From contig JAKADO010000001.1 in assembly GCA_021820485.1 (NCBI GenBank), positions 19,363 through 83,362 of the forward strand: DNA of 64,000 bases, read 5' to 3'. This stretch comes from Bacillota bacterium. GTDB lineage: Bacteria; Bacillota; Sulfobacillia; Sulfobacillales; Sulfobacillaceae. Below, one piece after another: positions 1-9,538 of this stretch. A program made the translations under genes and the position numbers. Each line of letters opens with the position of its first letter. Within the stretch, counting starts at the first letter, position 1. The notes under the pieces are model-generated. The model was not told the origin of the DNA. It searched no databases and was given only the letters and a program-made list of their open reading frames with translations.

Positions 1-13
1 GGCGGCGCTCGGT

Positions 14-472
14 GTGAGCGCCAGCCCCACATTTCGGTTTATTGGACCCACCGCCGAAATTGCTCCGGTGGAAATGGTCGGCCTGCCTAGTGGATATCAA
101 TTTGGCGCCTTTTTGAACCTCCTCTTGGCTCTCAACCGGGGTCGCCTCTATCTGAATCATTCCGTCAGCGGCGCCGTCAAGAACCTCTCGCACGACGTAG
201 TGCTGGAGGTGGTTGTCAGCGCCACGTGCCCGAATTGCCCCGAGGTGGTGCGGCTGGTCCAGCAATGCGCAATGGCGAACCCCGCGCGGGTCTTCGCGCG
301 GTCGTTGGATGCCGCGCAGCATCCGGACCTGGTGCCCGCAGGCGTGGATGCTGTGCCCTATACCCGCATATTTGTTGACAGCCGACTGATGGCCGAGAAA
401 GTTGGCATGATGTCCAGCAGCCAATTGTGGCACCTCATACAGGCTGGTACGAAAGGAGAAGCACAAGCGTGA
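14..472 (+). CDS. thioredoxin/glutaredoxin-like domain protein (likely 5'-partial; frame open to window edge)
   Basis: CPNCP redox motif in a Trx-like context (VVVSATCPNCPEVVRLVQ, cis-Pro-like AVPYTRIFVD); no in-frame stop upstream of position 14. Confidence 0.65.
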   Translation: MSASPTFRFIGPTAEIAPVEMVGLPSGYQFGAFLNLLLALNRGRLYLNHSVSGAVKNLSHDVVLEVVVSATCPNCPEVVRLVQQCAMANPARVFARSLDAAQHPDLVPAGVDAVPYTRIFVDSRLMAEKVGMMSSSQLWHLIQAGTKGEAQA

Positions 473-1323
473 CCCTCGTTTTTCACAGCATAGCGGAAGT
501 GCAGCAATGGGTGGGGGAGGCCCGGAACCAGGGCGGGACGGTCGCTTTGGTGCCAACGATGGGATCGTTGCACGAGGGGCACCTGGCCTTGGTTCGGGAG
601 GCCCAGCAGCGCGCGTCCCATGTCGTGGTGTCCATTTTCGTGAACCCTCTGCAGTTTGGTCCGGCCGAGGACTTGAAAAACTATCCCCGCGACCTCTCTG
701 GGGATGTGGCGCGGTTGTCTCACCTGGGCACATCGGCTGTCTTTGCGCCGGGGGTCGAGGAAATGTATCCCGGAGGGCCGAGTGCCACCCGGGTCACGGT
801 CGAGGGAATGTCCGGCGTATTGTGTGGCCGGACCCGTCCCACGCACTTTCAGGGCGTCACCACGGTGGTGGCCAAGCTCTTTCATATTGTGCGCCCGGAT
901 GTCGCGGTGTTCGGGGAAAAGGATTGGCAGCAACTGGCCATCATCCGCCGCATGGTCCGTGATCTGAACTTTGGAATTGACATCGTGGGAGTGCCTATTG
1001 TGCGGGAGTCCAGCGGATTGGCTAGGTCATCCCGAAACCAATATCTCACCGCAGAGGACCGCAGCCGGGCGCAAGCTCTGTCTCGCGCCTTGGAGGGAGC
1101 CCGCGTGGCCTACCTGGAAGGGGAACGTCGGCGGGAGGTGCTCCGGAGCTGTGTGCTCCAGACACTGCGCGATGCCGGGCTCAACCCCGAGTATGTTGAG
1201 GTCGTGGAACCCGAAACGCTCGAACAGAGTCCCGAGGCTTTGAGGGGGCCGGCTGTGATCGCGTTGGCGGTGCGGGTTGGGGCGGCCAGGCTGATTGACA
1301 ACGTGATTCTAGGTCGAAGTTAG
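469..1323 (+). CDS. panC: pantoate--beta-alanine ligase
   Basis: VPTMGSLHEGHLALV motif, IFVNPLQFGPAEDLKNYPRD, VFGEKDWQQLAIIRRMVRDL; GTG start at 469 overlaps upstream stop, RBS gaaaggag. Confidence 0.93.
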   Translation: MTLVFHSIAEVQQWVGEARNQGGTVALVPTMGSLHEGHLALVREAQQRASHVVVSIFVNPLQFGPAEDLKNYPRDLSGDVARLSHLGTSAVFAPGVEEMYPGGPSATRVTVEGMSGVLCGRTRPTHFQGVTTVVAKLFHIVRPDVAVFGEKDWQQLAIIRRMVRDLNFGIDIVGVPIVRESSGLARSSRNQYLTAEDRSRAQALSRALEGARVAYLEGERRREVLRSCVLQTLRDAGLNPEYVEVVEPETLEQSPEALRGPAVIALAVRVGAARLIDNVILGRS

Positions 1324-1363
1324 CTAGACCGCGCATATACTCCCTGGACAAGGAGGGGAGAGC

Positions 1364-1966
1364 GTGGTTAACGTTGTGTGGTTGGTTCTGATTGTTGGGG
1401 GCATCATCGTTTCTGGTCTTCACCATACCATGCTGCCGGTGACCGAAGCAATTGTGACGGGAACCGAAAAAGCAGTCGAGGTGGCCTTCGGGTTTATTGG
1501 CATTATGACACTGTGGCTGGGAATGGCCCGCATCGCCGAAGAGTCGGGGCTGATGCGGGCATTTTCGCGTTTGCTGGCACCGCTGGTGTCGCGCCTATTT
1601 CCGGGGATATCCGCCGACCATCCCGCCATGGGAAACATGCTGATGAACATGGCGGCGAACATCCTCGGCATGGGAAGCGCTGCCACACCCTTCGGCCTCA
1701 AGGCGATGGAGGAGCTGCAGTCCTTGAACGATGTCAAGGACCGTGCGTCCAACAACATGATCACGTTTTTGGCCATCAATACGGCCTCGTTGAGTTTGGT
1801 GCCGGCCACCGTCATTGCGCTGCGCGTCGCGGCGGGATCAAAGAACCCGACGGTGATCGTGGGTCCGGTTATTATTGCGACGGGATTTTCCATGATTGTG
1901 GCCATCATTGCGGACCGCCTGTTCCGCCGTTTCAGCCGGGATGAGCCCCCCAGCGCCAGCGATTGA
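1364..1966 (+). CDS. spmA: spore maturation protein A (nucleoside recognition domain)
   Basis: SpmA-like: GNMLMNMAANILGMGSAATPFGLKAMEELQ. Confidence 0.88.
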   Translation: MVNVVWLVLIVGGIIVSGLHHTMLPVTEAIVTGTEKAVEVAFGFIGIMTLWLGMARIAEESGLMRAFSRLLAPLVSRLFPGISADHPAMGNMLMNMAANILGMGSAATPFGLKAMEELQSLNDVKDRASNNMITFLAINTASLSLVPATVIALRVAAGSKNPTVIVGPVIIATGFSMIVAIIADRLFRRFSRDEPPSASD

Positions 1967-1976
1967 GAGAAGTGCT

Positions 1977-2513
1977 TTAGTGGTACATCCAGTGGGACAG
2001 CGCTACCGCGGCGATGAATCCCGCCAAGTCTCCAATGAGGGCAACGGCCAGCGCGTAACGCGTACGCCGAACCGCAATGGAGCCAAAGTACAGGGTGATG
2101 ACATAGAAGGTGGTGTCCGTGCTGCCCTGGAGTGTGGACGCCAATTTTCCGATAAAGGAATCGGGTCCGGCGTGCTGCAGGAGGCCTGTGGTGATGCCCA
2201 ATGCGGCTCCCCCGGAGAGCGGGCGGACCAGCATCAACGGCACCACTTCGCCCGGCACTCCCAGATAGGCGAGCGGCTTCGCCAAAAACCCAATCACCGC
2301 GTCCAGCGCCCCAGACGACTGAAAGATGTTGAGCGCCACCAGGATGCCGACCAGAAACGGAATCATCCGCACCGCCATCCGAAATCCTTCCTCGGCTCCC
2401 TCCACAAAGACGTCGTAGATTTTGACGCCGCGCAGCCATCCGTAGAGTGGGATGAAGGCAACCAAGAAGGGGATGGCCCAGACAGAAATCGTATCAATGA
2501 TATGGTTCAGCAT
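1977..2513 (-). CDS. spmB: spore maturation protein B
   Basis: SpmB-like: RPLSGGAALGITTGLLQHAGPDSFIGKLASTLQGSTDTTFYVITLYFGS. Confidence 0.88.
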   Translation of the reverse strand: MLNHIIDTISVWAIPFLVAFIPLYGWLRGVKIYDVFVEGAEEGFRMAVRMIPFLVGILVALNIFQSSGALDAVIGFLAKPLAYLGVPGEVVPLMLVRPLSGGAALGITTGLLQHAGPDSFIGKLASTLQGSTDTTFYVITLYFGSIAVRRTRYALAVALIGDLAGFIAAVALSHWMYH

Positions 2514-2651
2514 TTTGCGCTCCCCCGGGACGTTACCGAACGGTGCTGCTCCTGGTATACTGAACGCACGTCCGTTAAATGCTAAAGAATGGATACAGCC
2601 TGTCTCAAGATATACACGATGAGGCTTTTCCAGAACTGGGGGAGAAATCGC

Positions 2652-3113
2652 ATGGCCATCGTTGAGCGCCTTCAGGAACTCGGCATCACGCTGCCGGAAC
2701 CGCCCAAGGCAGTCGCAGCCTACATACCGGCATTAGTCTCCGGCAATCTTTGCTTTACTTCAGGGCAACTGCCGCTTCATCAAGGAAAATTGGTCGCTGA
2801 GGGTCGGGTGGGAACCGATGTCTCCCCGGAATTGGCCTATCAGGCCGCACGACAGTCGGCTTTGAACGCCATCAGTGTGGCCGCCGCTGCCGCAGGCGGG
2901 GTGGAACGGCTCAAGCGGGTCGTCAAAGTGGTGGGCTTCGTGCAAAGCGACTCCGAATTCCATGGGCAGCCGCAGGTGATTAACGGTGCCTCGGAACTCT
3001 TGGAATCAGTGTTCGGCAACAACGGCCGCCACGCGCGGTCCGCGGTCGGCACCAACGCGTTGCCCCTGAACGCGTCGGTTGAGGTGGAAATCATCTTTGA
3101 GGTTGAGGCCTAG
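2652..3113 (+). CDS. RidA/YjgF/Rid family protein
   Basis: LPEPPKAVAAYIPALVSGNLCFTSGQLP ... VEVEIIFEVEA; internal ATG at 2652 after RBS-like ggggaga. Confidence 0.85.
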   Translation: MAIVERLQELGITLPEPPKAVAAYIPALVSGNLCFTSGQLPLHQGKLVAEGRVGTDVSPELAYQAARQSALNAISVAAAAAGGVERLKRVVKVVGFVQSDSEFHGQPQVINGASELLESVFGNNGRHARSAVGTNALPLNASVEVEIIFEVEA

Positions 3114-3986
3114 ATGCCCATCCGAATTCAGCGCATTCTCCAGCAAGCCGGGTTGGCCTCACGGCGCCAAGCGGAAGAGTGGATTCGTGCCGGGCGGGTC
3201 GCGGTCAATGGCCAACGGGCAGAATTGGGGGCATTGGCGGATCCTGAGAAGGACCAAATCACGGTGGACGGGCGGTCGATTGCTGTTACCGAGCGCCCGT
3301 TGGTGTACGTGGCGCTGCATAAGCCGCCGGGATACACCACCTCGCTCAAGGATCGCCATGCTGAGCGTCTGATTTCGGAACTGATTCCGCCCAAGTTTGG
3401 GCGGCTCTTTCCTGTTGGGCGCCTGGATCGTGATAGTGAAGGACTCATCTTGCTCACCAATGACGGGAAACTGGCCCATGCCCTCATGCACCCGTCCAGC
3501 GGCATCAAGAAGGTATACGAAGTGTGGGTGGAAGGCATCCCCCGCAAGTCCCATCTGGAACGGATGCGGCATGGGATTGAACTCGAAGATGGACCAGCAA
3601 AGCCCGATGAAGTGGTGTTGGTCCGCAAGAGCGAGGGCCGAGCCCTTCTGCGCATCACGTTGCACGAGGGACGGAAGCGGGAAGTACGCCGAATTTTTGA
3701 CAGTATTGGGCACCCGGTGCAGCAGTTGACCCGCACCCAGTTTGGCAACATCCGGCTGGAAGGTTTGGAGGCGGGCCGGTCCCGCCCCTTATCGAATCGA
3801 GAAGTGCGTGAACTGAAGGAACTGGTGCATCAAGGACGAGAAAGGACTGGAAAGAGGAATGCAGCCATCGCAAGAGGCGCTGACACAGGTCGTGCAGAAC
3901 ATTACCGCCGTGAAGGAGTACCAGCCCCCCGATCGGGGTCTCCGGTCCGCAACGCCGGAAGAAATCCGCGCAGGACTGACCGCTGA
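3114..3986 (+). CDS. rluB: RsuA/RluB-family 23S rRNA pseudouridine synthase
   Basis: S4 domain (RIQRILQQAGLASRRQAEEWIRAGRVAVNG) and GRLDRDSEGLILLTNDG motif; Arg-rich C-terminal tail overlaps next gene. Confidence 0.88.
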   Translation: MPIRIQRILQQAGLASRRQAEEWIRAGRVAVNGQRAELGALADPEKDQITVDGRSIAVTERPLVYVALHKPPGYTTSLKDRHAERLISELIPPKFGRLFPVGRLDRDSEGLILLTNDGKLAHALMHPSSGIKKVYEVWVEGIPRKSHLERMRHGIELEDGPAKPDEVVLVRKSEGRALLRITLHEGRKREVRRIFDSIGHPVQQLTRTQFGNIRLEGLEAGRSRPLSNREVRELKELVHQGRERTGKRNAAIARGADTGRAEHYRREGVPAPRSGSPVRNAGRNPRRTDR

Positions 3987-4938
3987 TGTGTACTTTGTCG
4001 GCACCCAACAGATTCTCGACCATCTGTCCTTAAGCCAACTGCCAGTAACTGCAGAAGTCTTCGCCAACCACGCGGGAGTGCTGGCGGGTGTCGATGAGAC
4101 GCTGGCGCTTCTTGAGCCCCTCCCCATTACCGTGGAGGCGCTGCCCGAAGGGCGCGCGGTGGCCCCTAAAGAGGTGGTCATGCGGATTCACGGGCGATAC
4201 GGTGACTTCGGACTTTATGAGACAGCCATTCTCGGCATTTTAGCCTCCTCATCCGGATGGGCCACCCGAGCTCGAGAAGTCGTCGAAATCGCTGCGCCCA
4301 TTCCGGTGTTTTCTTTCGGGGCTCGACACGTCCATCCCGCGGTCGCTTCGGTGATGGACCGGGCCGCACTGGTGGGCGGAGCACAGGGCGCCAGCAGCAT
4401 CTTAGGTGCCCGCCAAGCTGGCGAGGTGCCCTCAGGCACTATGCCCCATGCGCTGCTGTTGATGGTGGGGGATACGGTGGCCGCGGCCGAAGCCTATGAC
4501 GCGGTGATGCCGGAGGACGCTCCCCGCGTGGTGCTGGTCGACACGTTCAAGGACGAGGCCGAGGAGGCTATTCGTGTGGCAGCAGCCTTAGGACAAAAGC
4601 TGGCGGCCATTCGTCTGGACACTCCTAGGGAACGCGGCGGAGTGACCGCGGGACTGGTACGCGAAGTGAAGGCCAGACTGTCCCAGGCCGGATACCCCGA
4701 GGTTGGCGTCTTTGTGTCTGGCGGCCTCTCACCCGACCGGATCCCCGCCTTGAAAGATGCCGGGGTCACCGGATTCGGCGTCGGGAGTTACATCGCGGCG
4801 GCGCCGCCATTGGATATGACGATGGACTTAAAGATGGTGAACGGCAAGCCGGTGGCAAAACGGGGACGAATCCCCGGCCTGACTCTGGACAATGGTCTTA
4901 CGGTTCGGATGGAGAACGCTCCGACAATGCACGGATGA
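3859..4938 (+). CDS. nicotinate phosphoribosyltransferase
   Basis: NAPRTase-like fold motifs (GARHVHPAVASVMDRAALVGGAQGASS, VFVSGGLSPDRIPALKDAGVTGFGVGSYI); RBS gaaagagg before ATG. Confidence 0.85.
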   Translation: MQPSQEALTQVVQNITAVKEYQPPDRGLRSATPEEIRAGLTADVYFVGTQQILDHLSLSQLPVTAEVFANHAGVLAGVDETLALLEPLPITVEALPEGRAVAPKEVVMRIHGRYGDFGLYETAILGILASSSGWATRAREVVEIAAPIPVFSFGARHVHPAVASVMDRAALVGGAQGASSILGARQAGEVPSGTMPHALLLMVGDTVAAAEAYDAVMPEDAPRVVLVDTFKDEAEEAIRVAAALGQKLAAIRLDTPRERGGVTAGLVREVKARLSQAGYPEVGVFVSGGLSPDRIPALKDAGVTGFGVGSYIAAAPPLDMTMDLKMVNGKPVAKRGRIPGLTLDNGLTVRMENAPTMHG

Positions 4939-6004
4939 TGTCGCTCCACTCGGAGTCGCTGATGAGAGAGCGCACCGGATCGAGGATCGTGGTCGATCCC
5001 GTGTCCCAGGCCAAGGCGAGCCGGTGAGGAAGGCTCTCTTTTGGGGGCAGCCAGCGAACCAGGCGTTCCCGCGCCAGTCGGCGCGGTTCGGGAGGCTCGG
5101 GCAGTTCGCGTTCGAGGAGCGCCACGGCCTCCGCCTGATAGCCCCTCAAATAGAGCGCATCGGCTTCAAACAGATGGTGCGGATCGACGGCGCGGAACGC
5201 ATCCCACAAGGACGATGCTCCATGCGGCGCGATGACGGTGATGGCAGCCAGCAACGAGCGGATTCGGCCATCTGTCGGCTCATGGAGCGCTTGCCCCTCA
5301 AACAGGCGCCGCAACATGGGCTCCAAGGGTGTCGAGGCAGTCGCCGCGGCGCTCATCCAAACACGCGCCATCGGCAGGTCGGGTTGCATCCATTGCAGCG
5401 TCACCCACGGCGCCAGATCCCTCAGGGGCCGTTCCAAGCGGGGCTCGAGCCAGGCGTAGTACCGCTCCAGCACGGAGGGTTCTTGAATCCAAGTGTCATC
5501 GGCCTCGGCCCACAGGGCGGCAGCCCCATCTTGCGCCAGAGGGGCGCGTGGATCGGAACGCTCGAGAAGTGGGACCGTTCGGCGGAATGCGGATTCACTG
5601 AAGGGGAGCCGCCATGGCGGGATATCCTCAGGGACCGCTTGCCAGGGAAAGGGTTGTTCGGTCAACCAGTCGGCAACCGCAGCGTGATGCTCCACCGCCA
5701 AAGCCCACGGCGCTTCGGGGTACCGGATTTTTGGCGTAGTCAGATCGACGAGTAAAGCGGCCACGTGCGGGCAGGGCATCTGGCGTCGGCCGCAGCTGCA
5801 ATGATAGCGCCATTCGCCCCGCACCGCACGGATGGAGGGGTGGTGCACATCCTCATAGCCGCGCAGCTCGGCCGCATAGAGGTGCATCCCGATCCGCATT
5901 CGGCGGCGGAGACGATCTTCGGTCAGGTAATCTCGAGCCCTTTGGCGCAGGCGGTCCGGGAGACGATCCAACAGGTTCTGAATAGCGGCAGTTTCCGGGT
6001 GCAC
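4898..6004 (-). CDS. SWIM zinc-finger domain protein
   Basis: CSCGRRQMPCPHVAALLVDL = CxC...CxH SWIM signature. Confidence 0.75.
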   Translation of the reverse strand: MHPETAAIQNLLDRLPDRLRQRARDYLTEDRLRRRMRIGMHLYAAELRGYEDVHHPSIRAVRGEWRYHCSCGRRQMPCPHVAALLVDLTTPKIRYPEAPWALAVEHHAAVADWLTEQPFPWQAVPEDIPPWRLPFSESAFRRTVPLLERSDPRAPLAQDGAAALWAEADDTWIQEPSVLERYYAWLEPRLERPLRDLAPWVTLQWMQPDLPMARVWMSAAATASTPLEPMLRRLFEGQALHEPTDGRIRSLLAAITVIAPHGASSLWDAFRAVDPHHLFEADALYLRGYQAEAVALLERELPEPPEPRRLARERLVRWLPPKESLPHRLALAWDTGSTTILDPVRSLISDSEWSDIIRALSERSPSEP

Positions 6005-6143
6005 CGGTGTGCTCCTCTCGAGGACTCATGGTATTCTCCGAGTATTGTACCAAATGCCCCCCTCCCTCTTGAAAGTGCCTCACAATCTCGGCACAATGGG
6101 AAAGATAGACGGGAGGATTTCTCAAACAAAGGGAGGACTTTCT

Positions 6144-6296
6144 GTGGAAATGAAGTGCCATGTGTGCGGGAGGTCGGTGGAGGTCCCGACTTGGACTGAG
6201 GAGTACGAACGTCTCAAGTCGGAGAACGATCCCGCATATATTTGCAATGTGTGTCAGGACAAGATCCGCATGGATGCGCAAAACGACCAACGGTAA
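6144..6296 (+). CDS. YlaI-like (DUF2197) small zinc-ribbon protein
   Basis: KCHVCGRSVEVPTWTEEYERLKSENDPAYICNVCQDKIR; RBS ggagga upstream; ORF-track start at 6009 is too far 5'. Confidence 0.7.
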   Translation: MEMKCHVCGRSVEVPTWTEEYERLKSENDPAYICNVCQDKIRMDAQNDQR

Positions 6297-6322
6297 TTTG
6301 CCAGAGAGAGAGGCTGGACGAC

Positions 6323-6700
6323 GTGATACGGGGAATACGGGGCGCGACCACTGTGGATCGCGATGACGCAGACGAAATTTTAGAACGGACGGGCGAGCTG
6401 CTCCGCGCCATGGCTGAACAAAACCAGCTTGACCCAGACGATATGGCCAGCATTTGTTTCACGCTGTCGCCGGATCTGCGGGCCACGTTTCCGGCGGAAG
6501 CGGCTCGGCGCATTGGCTGGCAGTTTGTCCCGGTCATTTGCATGCGCGAGCTCGATGTTCCCCATGGTCTCCCAAAAACCATCCGGGTGTTGATGCATGC
6601 GGAAACCAGCCGTTCTCCGCGCGACGTGCATCACGTCTATCTAGGCGGCGCTGTGGTGCTGCGGGAAGACTTGAATTCTGACGTGAATCCCCGTGGATAA
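6323..6700 (+). CDS. aroH: chorismate mutase, AroH class
   Basis: IRGIRGATTVDRDDADEILERTGELL ... PVICMRELDVPHGLPKTIRVLMH ... VHHVYLGGAVVLRED. Confidence 0.9.
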   Translation: MIRGIRGATTVDRDDADEILERTGELLRAMAEQNQLDPDDMASICFTLSPDLRATFPAEAARRIGWQFVPVICMRELDVPHGLPKTIRVLMHAETSRSPRDVHHVYLGGAVVLREDLNSDVNPRG

Positions 6701-7379
6701 GAGGCCGACTCGTGCGGCTATTGCGGTAGACGGTCCTGCAGGGGCCGGCAAAAGCACCGTAGCCCGGCAATTGGCGGATGCTCTGGGTTTTCTGTACCTC
6801 GATACCGGCGCAATGTATCGGGCATTGGCCTATAAGGCGCTTCGACAGGGCACGGACCTTCGCGATGAGGAAGCCTTGGCGTTGCTGTTGGGAGACACCG
6901 CCATTGATCTCTATCCGGCGCCCGGAGGCAAGGTTCGCGTCATTTTGGACGGCCACGACGTGACGGACGACCTCCGAACCCCGGAAGTGAATGCCAGCGT
7001 GGCGCAGGTTGCGGGGTTCGCCTCGGTCCGGAGCGACATGGTGGCGCGGCAGCGGGAGTTGGCGCACCACGGCGGCGTGGTCATGGATGGTCGGGATATC
7101 GGCACCTTTGTCCTTCCTCATGCCGAGGTCAAGTTTTTCCTGACGGCGTCGCTCGATGCCCGAGCCGACAGACGCTATCGCGAGCTGGTCAGGATGGGCT
7201 TCGACGTGTCGCGCGATCGCATTCGGGAAGAAATCGAGCACCGTGACCTCTTGGATTCAAGCCGACCCTATGCCCCGTTGTCCAAGGCGGAGGATGCGAT
7301 ACTGATTGACACTACCGATATGGAGGTTGAGGAGGTCGTGGCGCACATGCTGGATCTGTGCCGCCAACGCCTCGCATAA
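6693..7379 (+). CDS. cmk: cytidylate kinase
   Basis: AVDGPAGAGKSTVARQLADALGFLYLDTGAMYRALA; VMDGRDIGTFVLPHAEVKFFLTAS. Confidence 0.95.
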   Translation: MDKRPTRAAIAVDGPAGAGKSTVARQLADALGFLYLDTGAMYRALAYKALRQGTDLRDEEALALLLGDTAIDLYPAPGGKVRVILDGHDVTDDLRTPEVNASVAQVAGFASVRSDMVARQRELAHHGGVVMDGRDIGTFVLPHAEVKFFLTASLDARADRRYRELVRMGFDVSRDRIREEIEHRDLLDSSRPYAPLSKAEDAILIDTTDMEVEEVVAHMLDLCRQRLA

Positions 7380-7972
7380 TGCGCGCATACTGGGGTCTAT
7401 ACTGGCTTGTTCGTGTGGTCTTCTCCTTGTACTTTCGCATACGGGTTTACGGGCTGGAGAACGTGCCAATGGAGGGCTCCGCTATCGTGATTGCCAATCA
7501 CCGCAGCGGATTTGACCCGCCGATGGCCGGCTCCCTCATGCCGCGGCCCGTTCACTTCATGACCAAGGTCGAACTCTTCTCGTATCCTGTCCTGCCCTGG
7601 ATCTTCAAGTACGTTCAGGCCTATCCGGTGCGCCGGGGCCGCCCAGACCGGCAGGCCATCCGGCACTCGCTGGAGATTCTGCAGAAGGGCGAGGTTATCC
7701 TCATGTTCCCGGAAGGGCATCGCACCGAGACTGGGGATCTGCAGGAAGCACGCTCCGGCGTGGTGTACTTGGCCCAAAAGACCCACTGTCAATTGGTGCC
7801 GATTGGAATTAGCGGGCGGTATGGTTTTCGGCGAACCATCCGCTACGTCATTGGGAAACCGTTTGACATCCCGGCCGACATGCCGAAAAAGGAAGCCCAG
7901 ACCTTGGTGATGGAAAAAATTCGGAGTCTGGTGCAAGAAGGGGAAGCCCTGGACCGTCGGAATTCCTTCTAG
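7379..7972 (+). CDS. plsC: 1-acyl-sn-glycerol-3-phosphate acyltransferase
   Basis: NHRSGFDPP (HX4D-type) and MFPEGHRTETG motif. Confidence 0.87.
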   Translation: MRAYWGLYWLVRVVFSLYFRIRVYGLENVPMEGSAIVIANHRSGFDPPMAGSLMPRPVHFMTKVELFSYPVLPWIFKYVQAYPVRRGRPDRQAIRHSLEILQKGEVILMFPEGHRTETGDLQEARSGVVYLAQKTHCQLVPIGISGRYGFRRTIRYVIGKPFDIPADMPKKEAQTLVMEKIRSLVQEGEALDRRNSF

Positions 7973-8143
7973 GGGCCTCACTCGCTTATTCCCAACCTCC
8001 GCCCGAGCCCGGCAAAAATTTCCGGCGCTGGGGCTTTCTGTCGTCCTTTTTGGATGAAATGGTTGGATATTCCTTGAATCCGTTGTAAGATGGGAGGGAA
8101 TAGCCTTCCCCGGCTGTTTGGGAATGGAACTTGGGAGGTCGCA

Positions 8144-9391
8144 ATGATGGATGAACATAAGGATCAGGAAGGCGCCCCGCACGCGGCAGGCAACGAGATG
8201 GAAGAAGCGATGAATATGGAGGAATCTCTGGCCTACGGCCCTACTGGGGACGCGCGGCCCGGAGACATTCTCCAAGGCAAAGTCGTACACATCTCTCAAG
8301 ATGGCGTGTTGGTCGACGTGGGAGCCAAATCCGAGGGAATCATCCATCTGCGCGATCTCAGCCATCGGCGAGTGGATCGGGCGGAAGATGTCGTGCAGTT
8401 GGGTGACGTCATTTCAGTCTATGTGGTTGGCCACGAAGGCGAGGAGGGCGCGCTGAAGCTGTCCAAGCGGCGGGCGGATGAAGAGCTCGCATGGGAACGT
8501 CTGGAAGAAGCCCGCAGCAAAAACGAGGTGCTGGATGCGCCGGTGGTTGAGGTCGTGAAGGGCGGTTTGGTGGTGGATGTCGGATTGCGCGGATTTGTCC
8601 CTGCGTCCTTGATCGCCCCCGGATTTGTACACGACTTGGAACCATTTCTCGGCGAAACGGTGCGCGTTCGGGTGGTCGAATTGGATCGCCACAAGCGGCG
8701 CGCCATTCTCTCCCGGAAAGATGTGCTCGCCGAGGAGACCAAAGCCAAACAGGAAGAAATATGGTCCAAGATTTCCGAAGGGCAAGTCTGGGACGGTACC
8801 GTGAAAAGCATTACCGAATTTGGGGCCTTTGTCGACCTCGGGGGCGTTGATGGACTCTTGCACATCAGCGAGATGTCGTGGACGCGCATCAACCACCCGT
8901 CTGAGCTGTTGGAAGTGGGCCAGCCCATCCGCGTTAAGGTCATCCGCCTGAACCCGGAAAAGGGTAAGATTTCGCTGGGCCTTCGCCAAGTCGAAGGCAG
9001 TCCTTGGGAAAAGGCAGCCGAACGCTACGAGGAAGGGCGCATCTACCGCGGTCAGGTTGTACGCTTGGCGACGTTCGGCGTGTTTGTGCAATTGGAGCCC
9101 GGCATCGACGGTCTGGTACACATCTCGCAACTAGCCGATTACCGGGTCACCAACCCATCCGAGGTGGTACAGATCGGCGAGGAAATCGCTGTCAAGGTCC
9201 TTCAGGTGGACCCCGAACGCAAGCGCATCTCGTTGTCGAAGCGCGACGCCGACGCCGAAGGCGGCCTCGAGGCGGCCGTCGAGGCAGTGCCTCAAGAACC
9301 GGAGGAACCCGAGACCCCGCGGCGGATGACAGCGTATCACGCGGGCGACTGGGAAGATGAATTGGGCGAAGAGGAATCGGATCCAGAGTAA
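8144..9391 (+). CDS. rpsA: 30S ribosomal protein S1-like (S1 RNA-binding repeats)
   Basis: Repeated S1 domains (GTVKSITEFGAFVDLGGVDGLLHISEMSW; GQVVRLATFGVFVQLEPGIDGLVHISQLA); RBS ttgggaggtcgcaATG. Confidence 0.9.
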   Translation: MMDEHKDQEGAPHAAGNEMEEAMNMEESLAYGPTGDARPGDILQGKVVHISQDGVLVDVGAKSEGIIHLRDLSHRRVDRAEDVVQLGDVISVYVVGHEGEEGALKLSKRRADEELAWERLEEARSKNEVLDAPVVEVVKGGLVVDVGLRGFVPASLIAPGFVHDLEPFLGETVRVRVVELDRHKRRAILSRKDVLAEETKAKQEEIWSKISEGQVWDGTVKSITEFGAFVDLGGVDGLLHISEMSWTRINHPSELLEVGQPIRVKVIRLNPEKGKISLGLRQVEGSPWEKAAERYEEGRIYRGQVVRLATFGVFVQLEPGIDGLVHISQLADYRVTNPSEVVQIGEEIAVKVLQVDPERKRISLSKRDADAEGGLEAAVEAVPQEPEEPETPRRMTAYHAGDWEDELGEEESDPE

Positions 9392-9399
9392 TCCCGTAA

Positions 9400-9433
9400 A
9401 AAGTCCTCAACTGCGGTTGGGGATTTTTTTTTG
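9400..9433 (+). terminator. rho-independent terminator after rpsA
   Basis: tcctcaac-tgcg-gttgggga stem followed by T8+. Confidence 0.85.
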
Positions 9434-9538
9434 CACTATTACGGGCATAGAGGAAAAGAATAGAGATACAATGGATCGTACGATTGTTAAGATTGTGTTA
9501 AAATCACATGAAGGTTATGTTAAGGGAGGGGAACGGGA

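Noticed and set aside
4892-5755. 287-aa + strand ORF
   Set aside because: Antisense to the SWIM-domain gene, which has a proper zinc motif.
7397-8365. 322-aa - strand ORF across plsC/rpsA
   Set aside because: Shadow of plsC and the rpsA start; composition typical of antisense frames in GC-rich DNA.
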